Shown: positions 1 to 10,165 of the stretch, piece by piece
Position numbering within the stretch: position 1 is the first letter of the stretch
How the letters are laid out: each line of letters starts with the position of its first letter
Origin: Schistocerca nitens
Lineage: Eukaryota > Arthropoda > Insecta > Orthoptera > Acrididae
Length of the DNA: 64,000 nt
Reading direction: 5' to 3'
Assembly: GCF_023898315.1 (NCBI RefSeq)
Contig: NC_064615.1
Location: forward strand, 1,187,753,413 to 1,187,817,412
Made by a program: the position numbers and the translations under genes
Notes under the pieces: model-generated
Databases searched by the model: none
What the model saw: the letters and a program-made list of their open reading frames with translations, nothing else
Told to the model about the DNA's origin: nothing

Positions 1-99
1 TTGCTGCTTTTCTACTGACAATACAATGTTCCTGGCCTCCTCTTATAATGCCCGGTCTACCTGTTTTTAGACCTATTTCAGTATAAGGGTTTCCACATG

Positions 100-445
100 C
101 TTTTCACGAGGCAGTGTATTTAAGTAAAAGGGCACAGATAAAATCCTGGAAAGAAACAAGCAACAAAGAAATCTGTAAATTTTTTGTCATTATTGTGTAC
201 GTAAAGATTATAGGAACATAAATGCTCTGTTCAGAGGTAACACTTTGCCTAAAATAATGTGCTGTAATCACATTAATTTTGTAGCCAATAAATCAGTTAA
301 AGAGGATGATAAAACCCCGTAGGTCAAGGAAATGTCAGATATGTTGCAGGGAAAAGTTTTGTACAGAATCAGTACCAGGTGAAACTGTTGCAATAGATAA
401 AACCGTGGTACCATCCAGAGGACGACCATCATTTTAACAGTACGT
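100..445 (+). pseudogene. piggyBac transposase pseudogene, N-terminal/central part
   Basis: A degenerate reading of this stretch matches the piggyBac (DDE) transposase. About 150-220 reads like the region before the first catalytic block, with EICKFFVII. About 220-300 reads LFRGNTLPKIM and then CNHINFVANKS, the family's 'KIMSRNRF...HFxDN' block. About 370-445 reads VPGETVAIDKTVVPSRGRP, the 'PGxxxxIDExMVxFRGR' block with one catalytic Asp. Stops and frame changes break it. The reading stops at 445, inside the 'QYVP(G)KSHK' block, where LINE copy A is inserted, and resumes at 13308 in the same block. Known of the family: piggyBac moves cut-and-paste at TTAA. Inferred: this copy was dead or dying when the LINE landed. 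The left end and TIR were not found. Confidence 0.72.
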
Positions 446-686
446 ACCAAGTAAAAGGAAGACGAAAATTTAATAGTCACAGGGAACATGAATTCGATAG
501 TAGGAAAAGGAAGAGAACAAAAAGTAGTAGTAGTACCTGGGGCAAGGAATGAAAGAGGAAGCCGCCTGGTAGAATTTTGCACAGAGCATAACTTAATCGT
601 ACCTAACACTTGGTTTAAGAATAATGAAAGAAGGCTGTATACGTGGAAGAGGCATGGAGACACTAGAAGGATTCAGATAGATTATA

Positions 687-2108
687 CATTCCTGGAAATT
701 GAAATAAGAACACCGTGAATTCATTGTCCCAGGAAGGGGAAACTTTATTGACACATTCCTGGGGTCAGATACATCACATGATCACACTGACAGAACCACA
801 GGCACATAGACACAGGCAACAGAGCATGCACAATGTCGGCACTAGTACAGTGTATATCCACCTTTCGCAGCAATGCGGGCTGCTATTCTCCCATGGAGAC
901 GATCGTAGAGATGCTGGATGTAGTCCTGTGGAACGGCTTGCCATGCCATTTCCACCTGGCGCCTCAGTTGGGCCAGCGTTCGTGCTGGACGTGCAGACTG
1001 CGTGAGACGACGCTTCATCCAGTCCCAAACATGCTCAATGGGGGACAGATCCGGAGATCTTGCTGGCCAGGGTAGTTGACTTACACCTTCTAGAGCACGT
1101 TGGGTGGCACGGGATACATGCGGACGTGCATTGTCCTGTTGGAACAGCAAGTTCCCTTGCCGGTCTAGGAATGGTAGAACGATGGGTTCGATGACGGTTT
1201 GGATGTACCGTGCACTATTCAGTGTCCCCTCGACGATCACCAGTGGTGTACGGCCAGTGTAGGAGATCGCTCCCCACACCATGATGCCGGGTGTTGGCCC
1301 TGTGTGCCTCGGTCGTATGCAGTCCTGATTGTGGCGCTCACCTGCACGGCGCCAAACACGCATACGACCATCATTGGCACCAAGGCAGAAGCGACTCTCA
1401 TCGCTGAAGACGACACGTCTCCATTCGTCCCTCCATTCACGCCTGTCGCGACACCACTGGAGGCGGGCTGCACGATGTTGGGGCGTGAGCGGAAGACGGC
1501 CTAACGGTGTGCGGGACCGTAGTCCAGCTTCATGGAGACGGTTGCGAATGGTCCTCGCCGATACCCCAGGAGCAACAGTGTCCCTAATTTGCTGGGAAGT
1601 GGCGGTGCGGTCCCCTACGGCACTGCGTAGGATCCTACGGTCTTGGCGTGCATCCGTGCGTCACTGCGGTCCGGTCCCAGGTCGACGGGCACGTGCACCT
1701 TCCGCCGACCACTGGCGACAACATCAATGTACTGTGGAGACCTCACGCCCCACGTGTTGAGCAATTCGGCGGTACGTCCACCCGGCCTCCCGCATGCCCA
1801 CTATACGCCCTCGCTCAAAGTCCGTCAACTGCACTTACGGTTCACGTCCACGCTGTCGCGGCATGCTACCAGTGTTAAAGACTGCGATGGAGCTCCGTAT
1901 GCCATGGCAAACTGGCTGACACTGACGGCGGCGGTGCACAAATGCTGCGCAGCTAGCGCCATTCGACGGCCAACACCGCGGTTCCTGGTGTGTCCGCTGT
2001 GCCGTGCGTGTGATCATTGCTTGTACAGCTCTCTCGCAGTGTCCGGAGCAAGTATGGTGGGTCTGACACACCGGTGTCAATGTGTTCTTTTTTCCATTTC
2101 CAGGAGTG
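687..2108 (-). mobile_element. Tc1-like DNA transposon, copy 1 (1422 bp)
   Basis: The element is bounded by TA duplications (685-686 and 2109-2110) and by imperfect terminal inverted repeats: CATTCCTGGAAATTG on the left and, read inward, CACTCCTGGAAATGG on the right. Removing it and one TA restores the LINE sequence seen in copies B and C (GATTATATAATGGTAAG), so the ends are exact. It is the same length to the base as the copy at 14570-15991 and runs in the opposite orientation. The differences seen are substitutions, many at CpG. Confidence 0.95.
842..1864 (-). pseudogene. Tc1-like transposase, two premature stops
   Basis: The frame is collinear with the intact 340-residue transposase of the second copy. 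The start ATG is at 1864-1862. Two nonsense changes break it: TAA at codon 10 (1837-1835, where the other copy has Tyr) and TGA at codon 68 (1663-1661, where the other copy has CGA, a CpG transition). The C-terminal half is clean from 1363 down, beginning MRVWRRAG and ending GGYTLY. It keeps the catalytic block QQDNARPH and the final SPDLSPIEHVW. A DDE transposase of this type cuts and pastes its element at TA sites. As it stands this copy cannot make a full protein, though its ends could still be mobilised by a protein from the intact copy (inference). Confidence 0.92.
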
Positions 2109-4138
2109 TATAATAGTAAGAGAGAGGTTTAGGATCCAGGTTTTAAATTGTAAGACATTTCCAGGGACAGATTTGGGCTCTGCCCACAGTCTGTTGGTTA
2201 TGAACTGTAGATTAAAACTGAAGAAACTGCAAAAAGGCGGAAATTTAAGGAGATGGGACCTGGATACACTGAAAGAACCAGAGGATGTAGAGAGTTTCAG
2301 AGAGAGCATTAGGGAACAATTGACAAGAACGGGGAAAGAAATACAGTAGAAGAATAATGGGTAGCTTCGAGAGATGAAATAGTGAAGGCAGCAGAGGGTC
2401 AAGTAGGTAAAAAGACGAGGGCTAGTATAAATCCTTGGGTAACAGAAGAGATACTCAATTTAATTGATGAAAGGAGAAAATATAAAAATGCAGTAAATGA
2501 AGCAGGCAAAAAGAAGTACAAACATTTCAAAAATGGGATCGACAGGAAGTGCAAAATGGTTAAGCAGGAATGGCTAGAGGACAAAAATAAGGATGTAGAG
2601 GCATATGTCACCAGGGGTAAGATAGGTACTGCCTACAAGAAAATTAAAGAGACCATTGGAGAAAAGAGAACCACTTCTATGAACATGAAGAGCTCAGTTG
2701 TAAAAACAGTTCTAAGCAAAGATGGGAAGGCAGAAAGATGGAAGGAGTACATAGAGAGTAGAGGTGTACAAATTCCCCTTGCAGCCTGCTTGCCCCTAGC
2801 TCTGCAACCATTCATGCAGGTCAGCCTGCCGCGACGTAAACACAAGAGTGCGCGTGTACTGAGGAATAGTAAGTAATGCGGCCGATACGGGCTCCCGCAA
2901 GCCCGGGCTACCTGGGTTCCCGCAAGCCTGCCAAGCTTGCTGCGCCTGACAACAGGTTGCGCTGTCAAGCTACCGTGACTAGAGTAGTCAGGTAGTTAGC
3001 CCGCAGTTCATTTATCGCAACGGTGGAGGCAGCACAATGAATAGGTCGACCTTTAGTGAGATTGAAAAAAATTGACAACTGGCGAATACATGCTGGTAAC
3101 GAAACAGAGCACAAGTGCCGCATGGGAAACGTTTTCGTGTGTTTATGAGGCCGCTTCAAATAAATCGGTAGGTGTGTCTCAATGCAAACTATGTAAAAAG
3201 CTCTTAAGTACTTATTCGGGAACCTCGAGTATGTTACGACATGTGTGCAAATTTGACAAGCAGTTCCCTCACTCCGTAAATATCTTGAAAGAGGACAAAT
3301 ATTTAGTGGCCTAAAAGTGCGTCAAAATGTGTGCTAAGGACCTGAGACCATTTAGCAGTATAAAGGGGGGAAGGATTTCTTAATTTAGGGCAGACACTGA
3401 TCGACATAGATAAAAAATATGGCTCAGTTGATATTAAAAATGTTATGCCTTCCCGAGTGACAGTAGCTAGGAAAGTTCAAACCTTAGCTGATAAAGTGCG
3501 CAGCAAAATGCTCCCAGATATAGCGCATGCGATTCGTTCTGGTATATGTGCCAGTAAAATTGATCTATGGACAGACAATTACAAAGGGGTGCATTACATG
3601 TCCGTGACAATGCATTACATAAATTCAGACTGGCGTTTGAATAAATATGTACTGATTTGCTCTGCGTTTCCTGACTGCCCAAAAACTGGCTCGAATATTC
3701 GAAACGAGTTGGAAGATGGCTTAGAAACTATGGGTGTTTCTTGTGAAGACATTGCCAAAATTACGTTTGTCACATTGTTAAAGCTCTCGAAATATATCAG
3801 CGTGTTCCATGCATGGCTCATAGTATAAACACAGTCTTGAAACATGTTCTGAGCGAACAGTTTTTGAAAGAAAATGTTCCAAATATATTAGCCATTCTTA
3901 ATACAGTGCGGGCTACGGTTTCATACTTCAAGAGAAGAGGTCTCTGTGTGAGACTGAACTCATCTTTAAAGCAGTGGGTTTCAACTCGTTGGAATAGTTA
4001 TTTTGACATTCTTGTATCAGTCCATTCTCAGATTGATCCAGTGAAGGCTGTTTTACATAATGAAGGTGCCTCTGATAAGATGCTGGGTTACGACCACCAT
4101 ATAACTGGCCAGCTTATAGAATTTCTTAAGCCGTTTAA

Positions 4139-5574
4139 GGGGATACGGAATCGGATTTTGGGTTAAAAAATCGAATTTTTTTTTATTGGCGTATTATATT
4201 CTGCCATGTTTCCTCTTTAAAATGACGTATCATACATAGCTCTACTACAATTATAACTATTTTATTTTTATATATTTGTGAGATCGGGTATTGCGCTCTT
4301 CACAGTGGTATAATGTTCGCTATGTCAAATATCTGGGAGATGGTGACTCTAAAGCATTCAAGAAGTTTTGGAAAGCAAACCATATGGGAACAGTGTAAAT
4401 ATAAGCAAACTTGAATGTATAGGACACGTGCAGAAGAGAATGGGTGCCAGGCTGAGAAGGTTAAAATCAGTTATGAAAGGGAAAAAACTAGATGATGGGA
4501 AAACCTTGGATGGCAGAGGAAGATTGACTGATTCCATAATAGACCACATTCAGAACTGCTATGGCCTTGCAATCAGGCAAAATACAGGCAATCTTGAAGA
4601 AATGAGGAGAGCTATATGGGCTTTATATTTCCACACCGCATCCACGGATGAGCATCCACAACATGGTTTGTGCCCCAAAGGTGAAAACAGCTGGTGTAAA
4701 TACAATAGGGGACTAACAACAGGAGAGAAATACATTCACCACCACAGTCTACCATCAGCCATCATGGCAGAAATAAAGCCCATTTTCAGAGATCTGGCTG
4801 ACAGAAGTCTTCTGATGAAATGTCTTCACGGAAAAACGCAGAACCCCAACGAGTGCTTGAATAGTGTGATACGGCATCGTCTCCCAAAAACAGTGTTTGT
4901 CGGAATTAATACACTACATTTTGGTGTGTATGATGCAGTGGCAACCTTCAATCTTGGAAATATAACTAAATGCCAGGTCCTTCAAAAGTTGGGTATGTGT
5001 GTTGGTTCCCGTACGGTACGTGCTATGTTCTTTTTAGATCAGCACAGACTAAGGCATGCTGATAATATAATCAAGACATTAGTGAAAAAAGCAAGACAGG
5101 TGCAGAGGGGTGCCAAAAGAAGACTTGAAGATGATTATGAAGACTGTGAAGGGGGTATTAGCTACGGATCAGGAATGTTTTAATCTTCTTTCTCCGTTTC
5201 CCGTAAGTTTACTTTTTACTTCATCTAGGAACATTATCTCAGGTACTGGTCAACCTAGAAGTCTGAAATTTTTATGACGTAGTGACATAGGTCCCTATTA
5301 CATACTGAAACAACGATTTTTTAATTACTTGATTTACAAAAGACTTAGGGGTGATAGTCTAGTAAAAAGCGATGGAAAAAATTTACTTAAAAATAAATGT
5401 ACAATATCTCTGTAAGAAAATACTTTGACAATAAACTGTTGTTTCAGTATTGTTGTAACATATGAATGCACATACAGTAAAATTTTTACCTCTCTGTCTC
5501 CAGTAGTTTGTGAGAAAATGTTCCCTATAGTAGGCATATATTAACATTGCGGGGATAGGTGATTCCGTATCCCC
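4139..5574 (+). mobile_element. Kolobok-like (TTAA) DNA transposon inside the hAT transposase gene
   Basis: TTAA is duplicated on both sides (4135-4138 and 5575-5578). The first 14 bases, GGGGATACGGAATC, recur inverted as GATTCCGTATCCCC at the right end. Removing the element and one TTAA restores the hAT codons P-F-K-E-A (CCG TTT AAA GAA GCC), so the borders are exact. Inside is the C-terminal part of a Mutator/Kolobok-type DDE transposase. piggyBac also uses TTAA, but the protein is not piggyBac-like. The superfamily name is from family knowledge: TTAA target plus the GHVQKR protein type. Confidence 0.85.
4315..5183 (+). pseudogene. Kolobok/Mutator-like transposase, C-terminal part with one frameshift
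   Basis: The frame from 4315 reads VRYVKYLGDGDSKAFKK, the second catalytic Asp block. A shift at about 4364-4368 moves the rest into the open frame at 4368-5183 (271 codons from the first ATG). That frame carries LECIGHVQKRMGARLRRLK (the Cys-His motif), GRLTDSIIDHIQNCYGLAIR, STDEHPQHGLCPKGENSWCK, and MKCLHGKTQNPNECLNSVI with the presumed catalytic Glu in NPNE. A lysine/arginine-rich tail ends at TAA 5181-5183. The N-terminal half with the first Asp is missing: only about 175 bp separates the left end from the first recognisable codon. Other family members are recalled as cut-and-paste transposases. This copy is an internal-deletion derivative. Confidence 0.8.
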
Positions 5575-5849
5575 TTAAAGAAGCCACAGTTGATCTAGAG
5601 GGTGACAAGGAGCCAACCCTACATTTAGTTCTACCTTGGTTTTATGCCTTAAAACTCACTGTACCGTACGGGATAACGATGCAGAGGTTTGTAATTTTAT
5701 TCCATCTGAATATTATAGAACCACTTGTGAAATATGTATGTTGAGAAAATGTATTTTCAGGACATGAAACCTTTGAATCTAGCCGCCGATGCCTTCCTAG
5801 AACAGAAAATGTGCGTTAGTATGTTGCATAAAATTGCAATGTTTATGGT

Positions 5850-6130
5850 GACCTACTTAAATAGGAATGGACACACACAAAATGCTGTAGGCGTTTTAAT
5901 GACAAAACACTCTTTTGGAGCATTGCTACGCAGTTGGAGAGCCTTACGATTGACGGAAGAGGTCGAAGGAGTCTAAATAAGGGCAGCTGGTTTGATATTA
6001 TCGTGAAACAGGGGAAAGAGTATCGCGGAAATTACACGAGAGTTGGGGTGGGAATCATTATAATAATGGCGTTTCCTGACGTGGCGCGATCTATATATGA
6101 AATTTAGATCACTTACACCTCCGAACTTAC
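5850..6130 (+). mobile_element. CR1-like LINE fragment, sense
   Basis: The segment reads like the 3' part of the CR1-like LINE seen again at 51.6-53.6 kb (GGGCAGCTGGTTTGATATTATCGTGAAACAGG, split here by comparison only over short words). It is flanked on both sides by hAT transposase codons: HKIAMF before and TDDEKIEV after. It is cut at both ends and lacks the LINE 3' terminus, which is odd for target-primed insertion. Its first 145 bases recur inverted at 6329-6473. Confidence 0.7.
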
Positions 6131-6473
6131 ACATCAAGAAAGTTAACCGATGATGAAAAAATTGAAGTTTACCAAGCAGCACGACAGATGTATGCTGAAG
6201 GTAAGCTCCTAAGATAATGCATATATTCTTCATCTACATGTACATGGTTACTCTGCAAGACACACGCAAGTGCTTGGTTGAGGGTTCATCGAACCACTTT
6301 CAACTTATTTGTCTCCTATTCTCGATACCAAACCAACTGCCCTTATTTAGACTCTTTCGACCTCTTCCGTCAATCGTAAGGCTCTCCAACTGCGTAGCAA
6401 TGCTCCAAAAGAGTGTTTTGTCATTAAAACACCTACAGCATTTTGTGTGTGTCCATTCCTATTTAAGTAGGTC
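5850..6473. repeat. 145-bp inverted repeat (arms 5850-5994 and 6329-6473)
   Basis: Arm 1 and the reverse complement of arm 2 differ at only three of 145 positions by eye. The arms are separated by 334 bp that include about 70 bp of hAT coding sequence and the hAT intron donor. Both arms belong to the CR1-like LINE family, but they share changes that set them apart from other copies in the window, so they look like one copy duplicated and inverted locally. Confidence 0.9.
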
Positions 6474-6715
6474 GTAACTGTAATCAGAGGTATTAAGTAG
6501 AATCTACAGCCTTTAGATTTGACTGGTTGATCTTGTAAACGAAGTTTAACGGACTTAATTTAGTACACACAGGGATAACCTCGCTCTTGCCATTATTTAT
6601 TGCCAACTGCTAATTTTCACACCAAAAATATATACCTTATTTAAATCGTCCTGCAGTTAGTTTTGATCTTCTGGTGACTTTACTGGACGATAAATGATAG
6701 CATCATCTAAAAACT
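6222..6715 (-). mobile_element. CR1-like LINE 3' end, antisense, in the hAT intron
   Basis: Read on the minus strand, the segment ends with the family's 3' terminus: GGTTCGATGAACCCTC, CAAGCACTTG and then GTACATGTAGATGAA at 6222-6236. The other end carries the stretch equivalent to CACCAGAAGATCAAAACTAA. A deletion joins GGTTTG directly to GTATCGAGAATA near 6329, removing the part that arm 1 of the inverted repeat retains. It lies wholly inside the hAT intron 6201-6790. Confidence 0.72.
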
Positions 6716-7146
6716 ATTATAATTTCAACTATGTGTAGTACGATCTTCACATTATTCTGCAAATATTAATTGGAACCTGTACAGTTTCAGTACAAGTGCC
6801 CAATCAAAGCACCAAAGAAACAAATCCAGGGCCGTACAAAATGGCGAAATTTGAGGACTGGGCAGAAGAGCCTCCTCTCCTACATGATGAAGTCAGCAGA
6901 TACTTGCAAGAACACTGTGTGAACGAGGGAGATATTCTACAGTGGTGGAAAAATAACTCCCAACGACTTCCTCGACTTGCGTGTGTGGCAAGAAAAATAT
7001 TAAATATACCAGCCACTAGTGCCTCTAGTGAGAGAATTTTTAGTTGCGCTGGAAACCTAATTAGCGAAAAACGATCACGTCTTAATGCAGACAGACATAA
7101 CGATCTCGTCATAATTAATTCAAACACTAATAAGCAGACACATTAA

Positions 7147-7680
7147 AAATACAGTAGAACATTAAACAGGAAACTATGAGTTTGAACGAAAATTTACTAA
7201 TTAAGAGTGCAGATTTCATTCTTGTGCTTTCTGGGCGTCAATTTCTGAGATAGAAATTTTGTAATTCATACAGTTCATTTTTATTTTAGACTAAACTTTT
7301 TGATTTCAATCCTCCCAAGTGACATTTATTATGGTTTGTAAACCATTTTCTGTTACTTGTGTTTGCAAAAGTAGCCAAATATTTTTAGGAGTATCTGGTT
7401 TGCCATAAATAATACTTTCAGGGGAACTGAAGGAAAATTTGTAAATATTTTATGTTGAAAAGTGTTCTGCAAAATAAAATATTCATTTGTGGATTAAGGC
7501 AATACACATTATGAGTTTAAATTACAATTTAGTTTGTTGAGTTTCACACACATTGCAAAATGTAATTTTATTCTTGTATTTCTATATTAAGGGGAATCCC
7601 ACATGCAGAGTCAAGATGCTGAAGACCTAGACACTACAAATGCTCCTAAAATGAAGAGCGTCTTTTTCCATGAATGTATT
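7147..7680. other. hAT 3' untranslated/non-coding stretch
   Basis: This AT-rich sequence follows the hAT stop codon. I see no open frame of note and no recognisable element. Several AATAAA words (for example near 7475) could serve as polyadenylation signals for the transposase. Confidence 0.4.
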
Positions 7681-7952
7681 GTAGTAGGAATATAATGGGA
7701 ACTCTGAGCCACTCTCCACAGCGTCTACATCTGCGTCATGAGGATTCAGACTCGTTTTGGTCTGTGTTATGAGAGTCTACAGTCGTCGTTTAGGTTTGCA
7801 TCATGCAAGTAAACACTCGTCGTCTTAGTCTGCATCATGATGGTCCGAAATATGGTCCCTCATGACACAGACCTAGACTACAAGTGTGGACTCTCATGAC
7901 GCAAACGTAGGCGGCGCAAAAAATGGCTCAGGGTCGCCATTGTATTCCCAGT
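7681..7952. repeat. Foldback element with CATGA repeats
   Basis: The two ends are imperfect inverted copies: GGAATATAATGGGAACTCTG at the left against GGGAATACAATGGCGACCCT read inward from the right, followed on both sides by TGAGCCA. The interior has at least four related units built around GTCTGYRTCATGA. It lies in the hAT 3' region. No coding potential is visible; it is probably a non-autonomous DNA element. Confidence 0.6.
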
Positions 7953-8413
7953 ACTATAGTTTTTAGACGGACTGGATACGAAATAAGTCCTTCGATTTTG
8001 TTAAAATGCATTTTGGCAATTTAGAATGATTTTGCCAACTTCGAATGAATTCACACAACCAGTAAAATACATCCTGGAAACGTAGTTAAATATTTATATA
8101 ATTGGTGTCATACTTGGCTGAAACATACTAAAGTTAAAGAATCTAGACTTCCAAAATCTTAATTTGGTTTTCATTGCAGTACAGTGGTTAATAGAGGGGG
8201 GGGGGGAGGTGGAGGTTCACTTCTTTAGTACAAATATCCATCCGTTTCGGTGTTGAAAAGTGCAGCACAGACTGCATTGTGTTGCCTGGGCATTTATTTA
8301 TTCCATACTCTCGTAGTCCATCTTCCCTCCCCTATTTTCTCTCTATCCATTTAGTCTTCTCCCACTATCTCTCTGATCACCTCCCCCTCCCCCCCCCTCC
8401 CCATCCTTTGGCC

Positions 8414-8615
8414 GGCCGGAGTGACCGAGCGGTTCTAGGCGCTACAGTCTGGAACCGCGCGACCGCTACGGTTGCAGGTTCGAATCCTGCCTCGGGCATG
8501 GATGTGTGTGATGTCCTTAGGTTAGTTAGGTTTAAGTAGTTCTAAGTTCTAGGGGACTGATGACCTCAGAAGTTAAGTCCCATATTGCTCAGGGCCATTT
8601 GAACCATTTTTGAAC
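8414..8615 (+). mobile_element. tRNA-derived SINE, family 1
   Basis: The head is tRNA-like: an A-box region GTGACCGAGCGGTTCTAGG and a B box GGTTCGAATCC, ending in CCTCGGGC. A body follows (GGATGTGTGTGATGTCCTTA, GGGGACTGATGACCTCAG) and a 3' end GCCATTTGAACCATTTTT. The target duplication CCATCC(T/C)TTGGCC is at 8401-8413 and 8616-8628. The A and B boxes would act as an internal Pol III promoter. Other copies lie at 23079, 24006 and 26516. Confidence 0.93.
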
Positions 8616-8759
8616 CCATCCCTTGGCCCATCTCCCCCCACCCTCTATCCTTCTCCTCGTCCTCTCTCTGTTGGATTCCGCCACCTCAGTTCATCTCCTC
8701 TTCACCTATCTATGAAAACTCATATATATCTGTCAACTTTTGTGGTGATCAGTGTCAAA

Positions 8760-9400
8760 GTTTATTGCAAGGTAGCATTTATTGTAATACTTTTTGATAC
8801 GCAGCATTGATAGTTTTGTTTTCTGGTGTGTAAACAAATGAAGTTGAAGGTGTCCCGACAGGGGAATATGCGACATACAAATGGCCATGTGAAAAACATG
8901 ATTTTCAGGATTGATGCCACAAACATATAACAACTGCCCTTGCGATTTATCTATCAACATGGCAAATGTAAGCTGCACTGGAAATTATAACCGTTTAAAG
9001 TCGAATGGCATGTCGGTCGGAATCTTAGTGATACTGGAATCAAACTGCCTTCACCTTTGTACTTTCCTTTTAAAATTGTGGCTTCGATTACGTTGTTCTT
9101 TAATTTCTGCCCCGCAAGCAGGGTGCCATTACAAAGACGTGGCTGGTTTACCTTTCGCAACATAGTGATTGCCGATCCGACTTAATTACAGATTGGGAGG
9201 CGGTAATCCGGGGAAATCCAGCGAATTTAAGAATTCCGTAGGATAGTTGACTATATCATCTTGGTTAGTAACGGAATAAACCGACTTGTATGTCAGCAAT
9301 TCGCCAAGTGTCATATTTTGAATCTGAAAATTCATTTCGTTAACATCAAGGTTTTTTGCAGCCAATATAACACGTTCACTCAACCAAAAATGGTTTGCAA
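8760..9400 (-). pseudogene. Helitron helicase fragment (C-terminal, PIF1-like)
   Basis: Read on the minus strand in several frames: ILAAKNLDVNEMNFQIQN, GELLTYKSVYSVTNQDDIV, FLNSLDFPGLPPPNL, then VNQPRLCNGTLLA and NNVIEATILKGKYKGE, then LTFAMLIDKSQGQ and FTHQKTK. These match the last motifs of the Helitron Rep/helicase, ending in the MTINKSQGQ-type motif. Frames shift at least twice, and a stop follows PPPNL. The fragment sits in the 3' part of the hAT. The Rep domain and Helitron termini were not found. Confidence 0.82.
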
Positions 9401-9579
9401 CTGTTAAACGACATTTGCTGTGCGCGAATTGTCAAACACGATGACTCTGAATGTGTCAGACAGCTCTCAAATTTCAAAAAGATCATAGACATTTCGTTTA
9501 AAAGAAATATATATATATATATAAACCTTCTCCATGGAAACATGCGTACATAGTGAACTTTCATGGGAACCCGCAATCG

Positions 9580-10165
9580 ATGTCAAAATCTTTTGTAAGG
9601 TACTCTATTCAATGTACTGTCCGAAATATTATGTAGGCAGTGATGTTCCTCTTGATGGTCAAGTGTGCAAAATTTCTTCAAGATCGGAATAAAATTGTAG
9701 GTTGGTGTAGAAGTGTGTAAGTAAAGTACCCTCCGCCATGCACCATTCAGAATTTTAAGCAGACAGCGCCCTTCATCATGCTTTGAATATCAAGTGTGCC
9801 AAATTTCTTCAAAATCGGAATAAATACGTACAATTTGTCGAATTCCGTTATGTAAAGGAACCTCTGCCGTGCACGATAGGAAATTTTATGTAGACTGTGA
9901 CCTTCCTTTTGGTTTCAAGGTATAGTGTGCAAAATTTCATCAAGATTGTATGCAATACAAACACACGGACACAATGAAAACGCACTTTCAGCTTTTGTCA
10001 AATTTTCCAATTTTTCGGTCGATTTTCGAAAAATTTTATTTCATAAAAACCTTGTCCCGAGAATTACGAACACAGCAAAAAAAAAAATTTAGCAGAATTG
10101 GTCCAGCCGTTCTCGAGTTTTACGCTTATCAACACATTTGGCAATTAATTTTTATTTATATAGAT
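9580..10165. repeat. Degenerate internal repeat with the word GTGYRAAATTTC
   Basis: Three imperfect units of about 140-150 bp recur (around 9660, 9790 and 9920), each with GTGTGCAAAATTTCTTCAAG or a close variant followed by GGAATAAA. The block ends in GTCCAGCCGTTCTCGAGTTT and TTTTTATTTATATAGAT, which I recall as a common arthropod repeat terminus. It adjoins the Helitron helicase fragment and may be part of that element's non-coding DNA (inference). Confidence 0.45.

Larger units (their letters stand above)
3072..7146 (+). pseudogene. hAT transposase (hobo/Hermes-like), broken and interrupted
   Basis: Domains in order: a BED zinc finger at 3072-3314 (CKLCKK...SSMLRHVC); the RNase-H-like core from 3445 with the first catalytic Asp in DLWTDNYKG (about 3568-3585); a conserved block YQRVPCMAHSINTVLKHVL from about 3795; RWNSYFDIL near 4000; a piece continuing after 5579 (EATVDLEGDKEPTLHLVLPW); TDDEKIEVYQAARQMYAEG ending at 6200; and a C-terminal dimerisation domain at 6791-7146 (PATSASSERIFSCAGNLIS). 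A GT..AG intron of matching phase (phase 1) runs 6201-6790. Damage: the finger frame ends in a stop at 3312; a short deletion near 3772 fuses KITFVT to the IVKALE block and removes the second catalytic Asp; other elements split the gene. It is not functional. Confidence 0.85.

Noticed and set aside
1199-1760. Plus-strand open frames across the first Tc1 copy
   Set aside because: They mirror the GC-rich transposase on the other strand, and the same shadow frames occur in the second copy.
6120-6160. hAT codons KFRSLTPPN after the first LINE fragment
   Set aside because: This matches the CR1-like LINE (ATGAAATTTAGATCA...CCTCCGAAC) better; the true hAT codons resume at LTDDEKIEV.
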